From Alphaproteobacteria bacterium (GTDB taxonomy: Bacteria; Pseudomonadota; Alphaproteobacteria; Rhodobacterales; Rhodobacteraceae), in NCBI GenBank assembly GCA_009908505.1, contig JAAAPD010000046.1, forward strand, positions 40,119 to 104,118: 64,000 nt of DNA, read 5' to 3'. The notes beneath the pieces were generated by a model. That model did no database searches and was not told the origin of the DNA. It saw only the letters and a list, made by a program, of their open reading frames with translations. The translations under genes were made by a program, and so were the position numbers. How positions within the stretch are numbered: position 1 is the stretch's first letter; every line of letters starts with the position of its first letter. Shown in pieces: positions 1-12,479 of the stretch.

Positions 1-915
1 GGTCAAAAGCGGTCCACCGTCGCCCAGCTGGTCAAGAAGCTGGAAGAGAACAACGCGCTGGAATATTCCATCGTCGTGGCCGCCACCGCATCCGACCCCG
101 CGCCGATGCAGTTCCTGGCCCCCTATGCCGCCACCGCCATGGCCGAGCATTTCCGCGACAACGGCCGCCACGCGCTGATCATCTACGATGACCTGTCCAA
201 GCAGGCCGTGGCCTATCGCCAGATGTCGTTGCTGCTGCGCCGCCCGCCGGGGCGCGAAGCCTACCCGGGCGACGTGTTCTACCTGCACTCGCGCCTTCTG
301 GAACGGTCGGCCAAGCTGAACGAAGACAACGGTGCCGGGTCGTTGACCGCGCTGCCGATCATCGAAACCCAGGGCGGCGACGTGTCGGCCTTTATCCCGA
401 CCAACGTGATCTCGATCACCGACGGCCAGATCTTCCTGGAAACCGAACTGTTCTACCAGGGCGTCCGCCCCGCCGTGAACACCGGCCTGTCGGTGTCGCG
501 CGTCGGCTCCTCGGCCCAGACCAAGGCGATGTCCTCGGTCGCCGGCCCGGTGAAACTGTCGCTGGCCCAGTATCGCGAGATGGCGGCTTTCGCCCAGTTC
601 GGGTCCGACCTCGACGCCTCGACCCAGCAGTTGCTGAACCGGGGTGCCCGCCTGACCGAGCTTATGAAACAGCCGCAGTATTCGCCGCTGACCAACGCGG
701 AAATCGTCTGCGTCATCTATGCCGGCGTGAACGGCTATCTCGACAAGCTGGACGTGTCCGATGTGGGCCGGTTCGAAAAGGACCTGCTGCACTTCCTGCG
801 CAACAAGCGCAAGGACATCCTGGATTTCATCACCAACGAGGACCAGAAGATCAAGGGCGAGGCCGAAGAGAAGGTCAAGGCCGCGATCGACGAGTTCGCC
901 AAGGACTTCGCCTGA
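1..915 (+). CDS. atpA: ATP synthase F1 subunit alpha, C-terminal part (5' end lies outside window)
   Basis: Open from base 1 in frame ([42 protein letters not shown]...), typical AtpA C-terminal half; followed by atpG-atpD-atpC. Confidence 0.97.
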   Translation, partial: GQKRSTVAQLVKKLEENNALEYSIVVAATASDPAPMQFLAPYAATAMAEHFRDNGRHALIIYDDLSKQAVAYRQMSLLLRRPPGREAYPGDVFYLHSRLLERSAKLNEDNGAGSLTALPIIETQGGDVSAFIPTNVISITDGQIFLETELFYQGVRPAVNTGLSVSRVGSSAQTKAMSSVAGPVKLSLAQYREMAAFAQFGSDLDASTQQLLNRGARLTELMKQPQYSPLTNAEIVCVIYAGVNGYLDKLDVSDVGRFEKDLLHFLRNKRKDILDFITNEDQKIKGEAEEKVKAAIDEFAKDFA

Positions 916-950
916 TCTGACTTGAACCTAAAGGGAAAGGACGAAGGCTT

Positions 951-3270
<2,320 letters not shown>

Positions 3271-3282
3271 GGAGCAGCCATC

Positions 3283-3720
3283 ATGGCAAACGCGCTTCAA
3301 TTCGACCTTGTCAGCCCCGAGCGGCGCCTTGCGCAGCTCGAGGCCACCGAGGTCCAGATCCCGGGTGCGGACGGGGACATGACGGCCATGGCCGATCATG
3401 CCCCGACCATCACCACCCTGCGTCCTGGCATCTTGACCGTCACCCATTCGGGCGGGTCGGATGACTACGTGGTGTCCGGCGGCTTTGCCGAGATCACGGC
3501 CGAGGGCGTGACGGTGCTGGCCGAAAAGGCCCTGCCGCGCGGTGAGATGACCCAAGAGGTCTATGAACGTCTGGTCGAGGAAGCCCAGAGCGCCTACGAC
3601 AAGACGAAAGAGACCTTCAAGAACGAGCCGGGCCCGGTCGACGATGCGGCCAAGCTTCTGTCCGACATGGTCGCCGTCGGTGGCCATATCGGGCTGAGTC
3701 CGAAGCAACCTAACCTGTAA
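3283..3720 (+). CDS. atpC: ATP synthase F1 subunit epsilon
   Basis: [41 protein letters not shown]...; operon context. Confidence 0.96.
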   Translation: MANALQFDLVSPERRLAQLEATEVQIPGADGDMTAMADHAPTITTLRPGILTVTHSGGSDDYVVSGGFAEITAEGVTVLAEKALPRGEMTQEVYERLVEEAQSAYDKTKETFKNEPGPVDDAAKLLSDMVAVGGHIGLSPKQPNL

Positions 3721-3744
3721 ACCGGGTTTCACGGTCCGGAAATC

Positions 3745-3767
3745 GGGCGCCTTCGGGCGCCCTTTTT
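3745..3767 (+). terminator. Intrinsic terminator of atp operon
   Basis: Perfect GGGCGCC-TTCG-GGCGCCC hairpin followed by TTTTT. Confidence 0.92.
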
Positions 3768-3788
3768 CGTGCGGCAGGGGTGGCGAGC

Positions 3789-4247
3789 CTAGACGATCCT
3801 TTGGTCCAGTTCGGACGGGTCCGCAACCTCGACATGCCAGAAGGCCTGCGCCTCGGGTCCGATGCGGGCAAGGACGCGGTCCAGCTCCGCCTGGCGTACT
3901 GACCGGCGCAAGGCCCAGGCCGTGGCCGCGATGGCATTGTCCGGTGTCAGGTTGTGATCGGGGCGAAGCGCCTGCGCCTCGGCGGTCAGCTCCACCCGCG
4001 AGGCAAACGGCAGGGGGTCGGACGTGATCTCCCATCCGGTCACGAAGATGGCGCGCAGGGTCGAAGGCAGCACCCCGGCAAAAGCGATGCCCTGTTCCGG
4101 CGTCAGGCGGCGGCGAAAGACCCGCAGCACCCCGTCAACCGCCGTGTAGGTCATGTTGTCCGAGGCCAGGTCCATCCGGTCGCGCGCATCGACGAGGAAG
4201 GCTTTGAACTCCTTCTCGGAGTGGCGGTAGGTCCAGGGCATCGGCAT
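3789..4247 (-). CDS. DUF2267-like protein
   Basis: 152 aa, MPMPWTYRHSEKEFKAFLVDARDRMDLASDNMTYTAVDGVLRVFRRRLTPEQGIAFAGVLP...; resembles DUF2267 family. Confidence 0.75.
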   Translation of the reverse strand: MPMPWTYRHSEKEFKAFLVDARDRMDLASDNMTYTAVDGVLRVFRRRLTPEQGIAFAGVLPSTLRAIFVTGWEITSDPLPFASRVELTAEAQALRPDHNLTPDNAIAATAWALRRSVRQAELDRVLARIGPEAQAFWHVEVADPSELDQRIV

Positions 4248-4318
4248 GCCCGCAGCCTATCGCGCACGGCTTGCCAATCAAGACTTGCCTTGTCGCGCGG
4301 CCCGGCGGATAGAAAGCC

Positions 4319-5539
4319 ATGCAGAAGACGCCCGCGCTCTATTTCATACTCGCGACCCTGCTGATCGACGCGATCGGGATCGGCCTGGTCTTTCCGATCA
4401 TGCCCGACCTGATGGTACGCGTGGGCGCGGGCGATACCGGTCAGGGGTCGGTCTGGGGCGGGGTCTTGATGGCGGCCTATGCGGGGGCGCAATTCCTTTT
4501 CGCGCCCGCCGTAGGCAGCCTGTCGGATGCGATCGGGCGCAAGCCCGTTCTGCTGGCCGCGCTGGCGCTGCTTGCGGTGGACTACGTGATCATGGCGCTG
4601 GCGGGCACCTTCGCCTGGCTGTTGATCGGGCGGCTGATGGCCGGCATGGCCGGGGCCACCTATATCACCGCGACCGCCTATATCGCCGACATCTCCAAGC
4701 CCACGGAACGGGCCGCAAATTTCGGGTTGATCGGGGCCGCCTTCGGTATCGGCTTCGTGCTGGGCCCGGCTATCGGCGGGCTGGTCGCGACAATCCACGT
4801 CACCGCGCCGTTCTGGCTGGCTGCCGCGCTCTCGGCGGCCAACGTGGCCTTCGGCCTGATGGTCCTACCCGAATCCCTGCCCAAGGACCGCCGCCGCCCA
4901 TTCGGCCGCCGCGACATCAATCCGTTCGGGGCCATCGGCGAGGCGTTCCGCGTGCCGGGACTGGCCATCCCGCTGGTCTGCATTTTCGTCTTCGAGTTCG
5001 CCAACATGGTCTACCCGGCGCTCTGGGCCTTCTGGACCGAAGAGGTCTTCGGCTGGGATGCCTTGTTGTGCGGGCTGACCCTTGCGCTTTACGGGGTGCT
5101 GGTGGCGCTGGTCCAGGCGGTGATCATGCCGCGCGCGATCCGGCGATTCGGGGAACACGGCACGCTGATACTGGCGCTGGTCGTGGCCCTTGTGGGGGCC
5201 ATCGGGTTCGGTTTCACCGGGTCGGTCCTGGGTCTGGTCGTCTTCCTGTCGCTGGCTTCGCTGTCGGACCTTGCCCCGCCGACCCTGACCGCCATGGCGG
5301 CCAACCGGGTGGCCGAGGACCGACAGGGGCTGGTGCAGGGCGTGATCGCGTCGCTAGCTTCGATCGCGGCGGTTGTCGCGCCGATCCTCATGACGCTGCT
5401 TTTCCAAGTCTTCGTCGCGGCCGAAACCGGCCTTTACCTGCCCGGTGCGCCCTTCCTGTTTTCTGCCCTGCTGATTGCCGCTATCCTGCCCCTGGCCTGG
5501 CAGATGGGACGGGCGGAAAATGCCAAGGGGCCGGCATAA
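4319..5539 (+). CDS. MFS transporter, Tet(A)-like (TCR/Tet family)
   Basis: 406 aa, 12 TM-like hydrophobic segments, LIDAIGIGLVFPIMPDL and GRLMAGMAGATYITATAYIADIS motifs. Confidence 0.88.
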   Translation: MQKTPALYFILATLLIDAIGIGLVFPIMPDLMVRVGAGDTGQGSVWGGVLMAAYAGAQFLFAPAVGSLSDAIGRKPVLLAALALLAVDYVIMALAGTFAWLLIGRLMAGMAGATYITATAYIADISKPTERAANFGLIGAAFGIGFVLGPAIGGLVATIHVTAPFWLAAALSAANVAFGLMVLPESLPKDRRRPFGRRDINPFGAIGEAFRVPGLAIPLVCIFVFEFANMVYPALWAFWTEEVFGWDALLCGLTLALYGVLVALVQAVIMPRAIRRFGEHGTLILALVVALVGAIGFGFTGSVLGLVVFLSLASLSDLAPPTLTAMAANRVAEDRQGLVQGVIASLASIAAVVAPILMTLLFQVFVAAETGLYLPGAPFLFSALLIAAILPLAWQMGRAENAKGPA

Positions 5540-5570
5540 ACCCGCCAGAATCGGCCATTAGGGGAAGGGG

Positions 5571-5921
5571 ATGAAAAGGTTTCGCAACCATATGATCGGC
5601 GTGGAACAGGGCGATTTCGTCCTGTTTTCCGACTTCGAGACCGACGGCGCCATGTGGACCGGCGAGGGCGAGCGCCGCACCCGCGCCCATTTGGATTTTA
5701 CCGAGAGCTTTCGCCAGCCCCCCGCCGTGCAGGTGGCGCCGTCGATGTGGGATATCTCGAACGAGGCATTCGCGCGGCTGGACCTCAAGGCCGAGGACAT
5801 CACGAAGGACGGGTTCGTGATCGCCTTTACCACCTGGGGCGACACCAAGATCGCCCGCATCCGCGTCAACTGGATGGCCATCGGCGAACTGAGCTACGCA
5901 GATGACTGGGATATCGACTGA
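5571..5921 (+). CDS. Small H-type lectin domain-like protein
   Basis: 116 aa; HLDFTESFRQPPAVQVAPSMWDIS...FVIAFTTWGDTKIARIRVNWMAIGE resembles bacterial H-type lectin domain. Confidence 0.65.
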   Translation: MKRFRNHMIGVEQGDFVLFSDFETDGAMWTGEGERRTRAHLDFTESFRQPPAVQVAPSMWDISNEAFARLDLKAEDITKDGFVIAFTTWGDTKIARIRVNWMAIGELSYADDWDID

Positions 5922-5945
5922 CCCCCGCCCCGTGGGGCCATCGGA

Positions 5946-6962
5946 TCAATCGTGGGAATACATGCCTTCGTAGATCGGCGTCAGCGTCTCGTGATCGAAG
6001 AGCGAGGACACGCTGGTGCCGTTCCAGATGTTCAGGATCGCCTGCGCGAACATCGGGGCGGTCTTCACCACGCGAATATTGGGGCAATCCACCACCGGTT
6101 TGGTGGCCTCGATGCTGTCGGTGATGACCAGCGACTTCATGACGGAATTGGTGATGCGGTCCACCGCCGGGCCGGACAGCACGCCATGGGTGATATAGGA
6201 ATGCACCTCGGTCGCGCCGTGTTCGATCAGCACTTCGGCCGCCTTGCACAGCGTGCCGGCGGTGTCGCAGATGTCATCGACGATGATGCATTTCTTGCCC
6301 TTCACGTTGCCGATCACGGTCATCTCGGCCACCTCGCCGGGCTTTTCGCGGCGCTTGTCCACGATCGAAAGCGGGGCGTTCACCCGCTGGGCCAGTTCGC
6401 GGGCGCGGGCCACGCCGCCCACATCGGGGCTGACCACCATCAGGTCGTCGGCGCCCTTGAAATGGTGCTGGATATCCAGCGCGAAGATCGGGCTGGCATA
6501 TAGGTTGTCGACGGGGATATCGAAGAAGCCCTGGATCTGGGCGGCGTGCAGGTCCATCGTCAGGATGCGCTCGACCCCGGCCTCGACCAGCATGTTGGCC
6601 ACCAGCTTGGCGCTGATGGGTGTGCGGGCCTTGGTGCGGCGGTCCTGGCGGGCATAGCCGAAATAGGGGATCACCGCGGTGATGCGGCTGGCCGAGGACC
6701 GGCGCAGCGCGTCGCAGATGATCAGCAATTCCATCAGGTTGTCATTGGCCGGGTTCGAGGTGGGCTGGATCACGAACATGTCTTCGCCGCGCACGTTCTC
6801 GAAGACCTCGACGAAGATCTCGCCATCGTTGAACCGTTCGACCCGCGCATCGACCAAGCCGACATTGATGCCCCTGTGCATGGACATCCGACGGGCGACG
6901 GATTGGGCAAGCGGCATGTTGGCATTGCCCGAGATGAGCTTCGGCTCGACGATATTCGGCAT
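5946..6962 (-). CDS. prs: Ribose-phosphate pyrophosphokinase
   Basis: 338 aa; [42 protein letters not shown]-binding region [11 protein letters not shown]. Confidence 0.97.
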   Translation of the reverse strand: MPNIVEPKLISGNANMPLAQSVARRMSMHRGINVGLVDARVERFNDGEIFVEVFENVRGEDMFVIQPTSNPANDNLMELLIICDALRRSSASRITAVIPYFGYARQDRRTKARTPISAKLVANMLVEAGVERILTMDLHAAQIQGFFDIPVDNLYASPIFALDIQHHFKGADDLMVVSPDVGGVARARELAQRVNAPLSIVDKRREKPGEVAEMTVIGNVKGKKCIIVDDICDTAGTLCKAAEVLIEHGATEVHSYITHGVLSGPAVDRITNSVMKSLVITDSIEATKPVVDCPNIRVVKTAPMFAQAILNIWNGTSVSSLFDHETLTPIYEGMYSHD

Positions 6963-7057
6963 GTGGCAGGACCCCGAGGTGACAGATTCGTGACGTTGAC
7001 ACCGCTTAGCATGGGTCTAACGTGCCGCAAAACATGTCCGACGAGCCGGAGCGCCAA

Positions 7058-7654
7058 ATGCCGCAGATTGAGTACTACTTCACCACGATTTCACCCTTCA
7101 CCTACCTGGCAGGCACACGGTTGGAGCGCGTCGCGGAAAAACACGGCGCGACGATCACCTACAAGCCGCTCGATATCATGGGGCTCTTCGCGCGCACCGG
7201 GGGCACCCCGCCGGGCGAGCGTCACCCGAACCGGCAGGCCTACCGCTTGCAGGATATCCGGCGGACCGCGGCACGTCTGGAAATGCCCGTCAACCTCAAG
7301 CCGATGTTCTTTCCCGCAAACCCGGCGCCGTCCTCTTATGCGATCATCGCCGCGCAAAAGGCCGGGGGCGGTGACCTCGGCGAGCTGGTTCATGCGTTCC
7401 TGCGGGCCTGCTGGGCCGAGGAAAAGGACGTGGCCGACGACGGGGTGATCCGCTCCGCGCTGGAACAGACCGGGTTCGATCCGGGCCTGGCCGATAGCGG
7501 TTTGCTGATGGGGGCTGAAACCTATGGTGCCAACCTCGAAGAGGCCGTGGCGCGGGGCGTTTTCGGTTCGCCCACCTACGTGGTTGGCGACGAGGTGTTC
7601 TGGGGCCAGGACCGGCTGGAGGATCTCGACCTGCACCTGGCCGGCGACCTCTGA
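7058..7654 (+). CDS. DsbA-family 2-hydroxychromene-2-carboxylate isomerase-like protein
   Basis: MPQIEYYFTTISPFTYLAGTRLERVAEKHGATITYKPLDIMGLF...VFGSPTYVVGDEVFWGQDRLEDL; typical HCCA isomerase/DsbA thioredoxin fold. Confidence 0.85.
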   Translation: MPQIEYYFTTISPFTYLAGTRLERVAEKHGATITYKPLDIMGLFARTGGTPPGERHPNRQAYRLQDIRRTAARLEMPVNLKPMFFPANPAPSSYAIIAAQKAGGGDLGELVHAFLRACWAEEKDVADDGVIRSALEQTGFDPGLADSGLLMGAETYGANLEEAVARGVFGSPTYVVGDEVFWGQDRLEDLDLHLAGDL

Positions 7655-8433
7655 TGCCCCTGCGCCGCATCGCGGGGCATGACATCTGGGTCAGCGAGAT
7701 CGGCGACGGCCCACCCCGGCGGCTCATGGTGCATTGTTCGCTGGCCAGCCATGCGACGCTGCTGCCGCTGGCCAGGCGATTGGGGCCGGGGCGGACGACG
7801 CTGTTCGATCTGCCGGGCCATGGCCGCAGTGGCCCGTGGAACGGTCAGGGTGACTACCAGGCGCTGGTGGTCGAGATCTGCGAGGCGCTGCTGGATGGTC
7901 GGCCGGCCGAAATCATCGGCCATTCCTTCGGCGCGACGGCCGCCCTTCACCTTGCCCTGAAATGCCCCGCCCTGATCGACCGGTTGGTCCTGATCGACCC
8001 GGTCTTTTTCGCAGCTGCGCGTGGCACGGCCGAACATGCCCTGCATGCCCGTCGGTTCGCCCCCTTCGTTGCGGCAATGGAGGCGGGCGAGCGGGCCCGC
8101 GCCGCCCAGATATTCCTGGCGCTATGGGGCGAGCCGGGTGCCTGGGCCGCGCTGGGCGCGGGGCAACGGCAAGCCATGGTCGACCGGATCGCGCTGATCC
8201 CCGCCGCCGATCCCGCCATGAACGGCGATTGCCACGGCCAACTTGCGCCGGGTCGGCTGGAAGGGCTGCGCGCCCCTGTCGTCCTGCTCGAAGGAGTGAA
8301 AACCGAACCCGTCGTGCACGCGATCAACGACACCCTGGAACGCCGGCTGCCGGTGGTGCGTCGTGCGCGCATCGCCGGGGCCGGGCACATGGTGCCCGTG
8401 ACCCACGTCGAGGCGGTGGCCGCGGCGCTCTAG
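7654..8433 (+). CDS. Alpha/beta hydrolase
   Basis: GHGRSGPW..., nucleophile elbow GHSFGA, C-terminal GAGHMVPVTH; start overlaps previous stop. Confidence 0.88.
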   Translation: MPLRRIAGHDIWVSEIGDGPPRRLMVHCSLASHATLLPLARRLGPGRTTLFDLPGHGRSGPWNGQGDYQALVVEICEALLDGRPAEIIGHSFGATAALHLALKCPALIDRLVLIDPVFFAAARGTAEHALHARRFAPFVAAMEAGERARAAQIFLALWGEPGAWAALGAGQRQAMVDRIALIPAADPAMNGDCHGQLAPGRLEGLRAPVVLLEGVKTEPVVHAINDTLERRLPVVRRARIAGAGHMVPVTHVEAVAAAL

Positions 8434-9479
8434 CCCTTCAACGCGGCCAGGAAGGCATCCGCGCCCTCGGCCCCGATGGACCAGTCGCAGACCAGCCGCG
8501 CGGTCAGCGGCTCGTCCGGGTCGCGGTGATAGGCGTCGCCATCCCAGACGTAATACTGCGCCCCGGCGTCCAGAAGGCGTTTGTGCAGCGCGCGCGGAAA
8601 GCGTGCGAATATGATGTTCGCGGCGGGTTCATGCAGGAATTCCACGTTCCCTTGCGCCTTCAGCCCCTCGGCCAGGCGCGCGCAGGTCGCGTTGGCGCGG
8701 GCAGCAAGGTCCAGCCACAGATCGCCTTGCAGGTAGGCCTCCATCTGCGCGGACAGGAAGCGGTGCTTGGAAAACAAATGCGCGCCGCGCTTGCGCCGCA
8801 GCTCGAATTCCCAGGCCTTGTCCGCGTCGAACAGGATCACCGCCTCGACCCCCATCAGCCCGTTCTTGGTGCCGCCGAAGCTGACCGCGTCGATGCCGGC
8901 TTTCCAGGTCATCTCGGCCGGGCTGCAGCCCAGGGAGACCAGTGCATTGGCAAAGCGCGCCCCGTCGAGGTGGGTCTTGAGCCCGAAGTCGCGGGCGACG
9001 CCGGTCAGGTTGGCAATGTCACCCGGGGAATAGACCGTGCCCTTCTCGGTGGCATTGGTGATCGAGACCGGCCCGCGCTGCGGCCCATGCACGCCGCGGC
9101 TTTCCTCGGCCGCGATGGCCGCGCGCAGGGCGTCAGGCGACATCTTGGCGTCTTCGTCCCCTACAAGCGTCAGCTTGGCCCCGCCGGAATAGAATTCCGG
9201 GGCGTTGCATTCATCCTCGTTGATATGGGCCATGGCTGTGCAAAAGACCGTGTCCCAGGGGTTCGACAGGGTGGCCAGCGCGATGGAATTGGCCGCCGTT
9301 CCGGTCGCGACAAGGTAGATCGCCGCCTCGGGCGCCTCGAACAGATCGCGCAGGTGGGCGCGGACACGGTCCATGCCGGCCTCGGCCCCATAAGCGCTGG
9401 TATAGCCGTCATTGGCCGCGGCGATGGCCTCGATCACCGACGGATGAGCCGGCCCGCCATTGTCGGAAGCAAAGAACAT
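8430..9479 (-). CDS. Threonine aldolase family PLP-dependent protein
   Basis: MFFASDNGGPAHPSVIEAIAAANDGYTSAYGAEAGMDRVRAHLRDLF...; THLDGARFANAL; SFGGTKNGLMGVEAVILFD. Confidence 0.9.
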   Translation of the reverse strand: MFFASDNGGPAHPSVIEAIAAANDGYTSAYGAEAGMDRVRAHLRDLFEAPEAAIYLVATGTAANSIALATLSNPWDTVFCTAMAHINEDECNAPEFYSGGAKLTLVGDEDAKMSPDALRAAIAAEESRGVHGPQRGPVSITNATEKGTVYSPGDIANLTGVARDFGLKTHLDGARFANALVSLGCSPAEMTWKAGIDAVSFGGTKNGLMGVEAVILFDADKAWEFELRRKRGAHLFSKHRFLSAQMEAYLQGDLWLDLAARANATCARLAEGLKAQGNVEFLHEPAANIIFARFPRALHKRLLDAGAQYYVWDGDAYHRDPDEPLTARLVCDWSIGAEGADAFLAALKG

Positions 9480-9950
9480 CTAAAGCGGCTCCTCTATGAT
9501 GTGGTCTTCCCACTCGTCCTCGGGGGTTTCGAATTCGCTGACCGTCAGGTCCTGAACGGAAACCCCGGCATCATGCACCGTCTGGCTGTCGCCCGAGATC
9601 AGCGGATGCCAGTGGAACAAGTCGCGCCCCTCGTAAACCAGCCGATAGGCGCAGGTCCGGGGCAGCCAATACATGTGTTTGGCGATCGTGCCGGGGGTCA
9701 GGCGGATGCAATCGGGCACGAATTGATGGCGAATGTCGTATTGCGTGCAGCGGCAGGTGGCATCGTCCAGCAGGCGGCAGGCGACGCGGGTCAGGGCGAC
9801 CTCGCCGGTATCGGCATCCTCCAGCTTGTTCAGGCAGCACTTGCCGCAACCGTCGCAGAGCGCTTCCCACTCGGCCTCGGTCATCTTGTGCATCGGTACG
9901 CGCGTCCAGAATTCGCGCCGCAACCCGTCACGCTTGATCGGATCAGACAT
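9480..9950 (-). CDS. YcgN-like cysteine cluster protein (UPF0260)
   Basis: CDGCGKCCLNKLEDADTGEVALTRVACRLLDDATCRCTQYDIR... cysteine-rich motif; start at MSDPIKRDG. Confidence 0.88.
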   Translation of the reverse strand: MSDPIKRDGLRREFWTRVPMHKMTEAEWEALCDGCGKCCLNKLEDADTGEVALTRVACRLLDDATCRCTQYDIRHQFVPDCIRLTPGTIAKHMYWLPRTCAYRLVYEGRDLFHWHPLISGDSQTVHDAGVSVQDLTVSEFETPEDEWEDHIIEEPL

Positions 9951-10869
9951 CGGCAAGGACGCCCCGTGCCTTGGCGCAATCGGCATCCATCTGGGCGATC
10001 AGCGCGTCGAGCCCGTCGAACTGCTCCTCGGACCGCAGGTAGTCAATCAGCGCCACGCTCAGATGCGCACCGTAAAGGTCGCCGGCGAAATCGAAGAGAT
10101 AGGTCTCGCAATTGGCGGAATTGACGCCGAAGGTGGGCCGGACCCCGATCGAGGCGGCGCCGTGATAGTGCCCCTTGTGCGGGCCGTTCAGGACCTCGAC
10201 CAGAACGGCATAGACCCCGAATTTCGGCGGATGCAGCCCGTCGATGGACATGTTCGCGGTGGGATAGCCCAGGTCGCGGCCGCGCTGGTCGCCCTGGATG
10301 ACCGGCCCGTCGATGCGGTGCCAATGGCCCAGCATCTCGGCGGCGGTGCGGGGCTTTCCCTCGGTCAGGGCCTCGCGGATCGCGGTCGAGGACGCCTCGC
10401 CAGAGGCGACGCGCAACATCGGCGCGATCGTCACCTCGAAGCCCATCCGCCGGCCGTAATCGGCAAGCGCGTCAGAGGTTCCGGTGCGGCCCTTGCCGAA
10501 GCGGAAATCACGGCCGACGACCACGTGTTTCACGCCCAGGCTGTCGCGCAGGATGTGTTCGGCGAACTCATGGTCGCTCAGCTGAGAAATGGCGGTGGTG
10601 AAGGGCAGTTCATAGAGCCGGTCCACACCGATCTTTTGCAGCCGGTGGGCACGGGTTTCGGCGTTCATCAGGCGAAAGGGCGGGGCGTCGGGCTGGAAAA
10701 CCTCGCGCGGGTGCGGCTCGAAGGTCAGCACGCCCAGTGGCGCGTCGTCTCGGCGGGCCAGGTCGATCACCGCCTGGTGGCCCAGGTGCACCCCGTCGAA
10801 ATTGCCGATGGCGACCGAGGCGCCTTTGTCCTCGGCGGGCACGAAATCTATGTCACGGGTGATGCGCAT
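9943..10869 (-). CDS. ribF: Bifunctional riboflavin kinase/FAD synthetase
   Basis: VAIGNFDGVHLGHQAVI; VGRDFRFGKGRTG; GYPTANM riboflavin kinase motif. Confidence 0.95.
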   Translation of the reverse strand: MRITRDIDFVPAEDKGASVAIGNFDGVHLGHQAVIDLARRDDAPLGVLTFEPHPREVFQPDAPPFRLMNAETRAHRLQKIGVDRLYELPFTTAISQLSDHEFAEHILRDSLGVKHVVVGRDFRFGKGRTGTSDALADYGRRMGFEVTIAPMLRVASGEASSTAIREALTEGKPRTAAEMLGHWHRIDGPVIQGDQRGRDLGYPTANMSIDGLHPPKFGVYAVLVEVLNGPHKGHYHGAASIGVRPTFGVNSANCETYLFDFAGDLYGAHLSVALIDYLRSEEQFDGLDALIAQMDADCAKARGVLADV

Positions 10870-10940
10870 GGCGATGGCCTAGCGCGGCGTGGCGGTAGAG
10901 GCAAGCGCCCGCCGCGCCTTGGGCGTGGGACGCAGGGATG

Positions 10941-11417
10941 TCAGTCGAACTTGGCCGACGGGGCCAGCACCTTGGCCTCTCCGATCAGGATCTTCTTGCC
11001 GTCCACGAGGCAGCGGGTTTCCATCGTCACCCGGCGCTTGGCCGGTTCGATCTCGGTCACCTCGACCTCGGCGGTCACCCGGTCGCCTGGGCGCACGGGG
11101 CCCAGGAATTTCATCGTCTGGCCCAGATAGACCGTGCCATGTCCGGGCAGTTGTTCACCGATCACCGCCGACACCAGGCCGGCGGTCAACATGCCATGGG
11201 CGATTCGCCCCTCGAAGATGGTGTCACGGGCATAATCATCATCCAGGTGCACCGGATTCCGGTCGGTCGAGACCTCGGCGAACATCTCGATGTCCTGGTC
11301 GGTGATCGTCTTGGACAGGGACCGGACCATGCCGATCTCGATATCCTCGATGCAGATCGTTCCCTTCGGCAGGTTGTCGAGCATTTGGCGTTCCTCGGGC
11401 AACAAAAAATCTCCCAC
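10941..11417 (-). CDS. MaoC-family (hotdog) dehydratase
   Basis: SKTITDQDIEMFAEVSTDRNPVHLDDDYARDTIFEGRIAHGMLTAGLVSAVIGEQLPGHG; MaoC motif. Confidence 0.9.
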   Translation of the reverse strand: MGDFLLPEERQMLDNLPKGTICIEDIEIGMVRSLSKTITDQDIEMFAEVSTDRNPVHLDDDYARDTIFEGRIAHGMLTAGLVSAVIGEQLPGHGTVYLGQTMKFLGPVRPGDRVTAEVEVTEIEPAKRRVTMETRCLVDGKKILIGEAKVLAPSAKFD

Positions 11418-11477
11418 TTGGCGTGGTGTGAAATTTTGTTACTTCGCAAGCGCAGAAATATCAAGGGGCAAATTGCC

Positions 11478-12350
11478 CTAGCGCAGAAACCCCATGGCAT
11501 AGGTCGGATGCACCATTTCCTTGTCCGCATAGGTCTTGAGGGCCTCAGGGTCGGGGGCATCGGTGGTTCCGGTCTCTTCCGCCGCCAGACCGCCGGTGAT
11601 GAACAGGCTGTCGATATCCTCTTGCTGGGCGCCTTGGATATCGGTGCGAATCCCATCGCCAATGGCGATGATGCGCGGATCGCTGATCGCCCCGTCCAGC
11701 GCCGCATGGCGTCGGCGGGCCAGGTCGTAGATCGGTGGATGGGGCTTGCCGAAATAGAGGCTTTCGCCGCCCATCTCGGTGTAAAGCGCGGCCAGGGCCC
11801 CGGCGCACCATTCGCGGGTTTCGCCCCGGTCGACGACGATATCGGGGTTTGCACAAAGCAGCTTCAGCCCCTTCTGCTTGGCGTAAAGGAATTGCGGGCG
11901 GTTCACATCCGGGTCGGCATGGGGATCGAAGGGGCCGCAACACACGATCCCCTCGGCCTTGTCCAGTGGCACCTCTTCGATCTCTTCCGGGTCCTCGATG
12001 ATTTGCAGCGGTTCGAAAAAGGACCGGTCGCGCCCTTCGCCCATGAACCACACCTTGTTGCCGACCGCGCCCCGAAACATGGCGGCGCGGGCGCTGTCGC
12101 CGCTGGTGGCGATGCTGTCCCAGGCGTCGGCCGGAATGCCCAGCTTGCCGATCTGTTCCTCGACCGATCCGCGCGGGCGCGGGGCGTTGGTGACAAGAAC
12201 GACCTTGCCGCCGCGCCCGCGATAGGCCTGCATTGCCGCCACCGCGTCGGGAAAGGCCTGCACGCCGTTATGCATGCAGCCCCACAGGTCGACGAAAGCC
12301 ACGTCGTAGCGGTCGGAAATATCGGCAAAACTCTGGATGATGTCGGTCAT
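11478..12350 (-). CDS. HAD superfamily class IIA hydrolase (TIGR01459-like)
   Basis: MTDIIQSFADISDRYDVAFVDLWGCMHNGVQAFPDAVAAMQAYRGRGGKVVLVTNAPRP...IAIGDGIRTDIQGA. Confidence 0.88.
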   Translation of the reverse strand: MTDIIQSFADISDRYDVAFVDLWGCMHNGVQAFPDAVAAMQAYRGRGGKVVLVTNAPRPRGSVEEQIGKLGIPADAWDSIATSGDSARAAMFRGAVGNKVWFMGEGRDRSFFEPLQIIEDPEEIEEVPLDKAEGIVCCGPFDPHADPDVNRPQFLYAKQKGLKLLCANPDIVVDRGETREWCAGALAALYTEMGGESLYFGKPHPPIYDLARRRHAALDGAISDPRIIAIGDGIRTDIQGAQQEDIDSLFITGGLAAEETGTTDAPDPEALKTYADKEMVHPTYAMGFLR

Positions 12351-12479
12351 TGGGGTGCTTTCCTGCCAAGGCTCGCGGACAGATAGCGCGTTTTCGCCCC
12401 CGGGTGAAAGGGGCAGGGGTGGACTGTGCGCCCGCGCTTCATAAGTATGGCGCGACACAACGCAAAGAGAGGCCCAAAG

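Noticed and set aside
4319-5539. Tetracycline resistance gene
   Set aside because: The TetA-like MFS fold is clear, but family membership alone does not support resistance; chromosomal context with no TetR neighbour.
7962-10124. 720-aa plus-strand ORF
   Set aside because: Runs out of frame through the hydrolase and antisense to the threonine aldolase, ycgN-like and ribF genes; compositionally biased.
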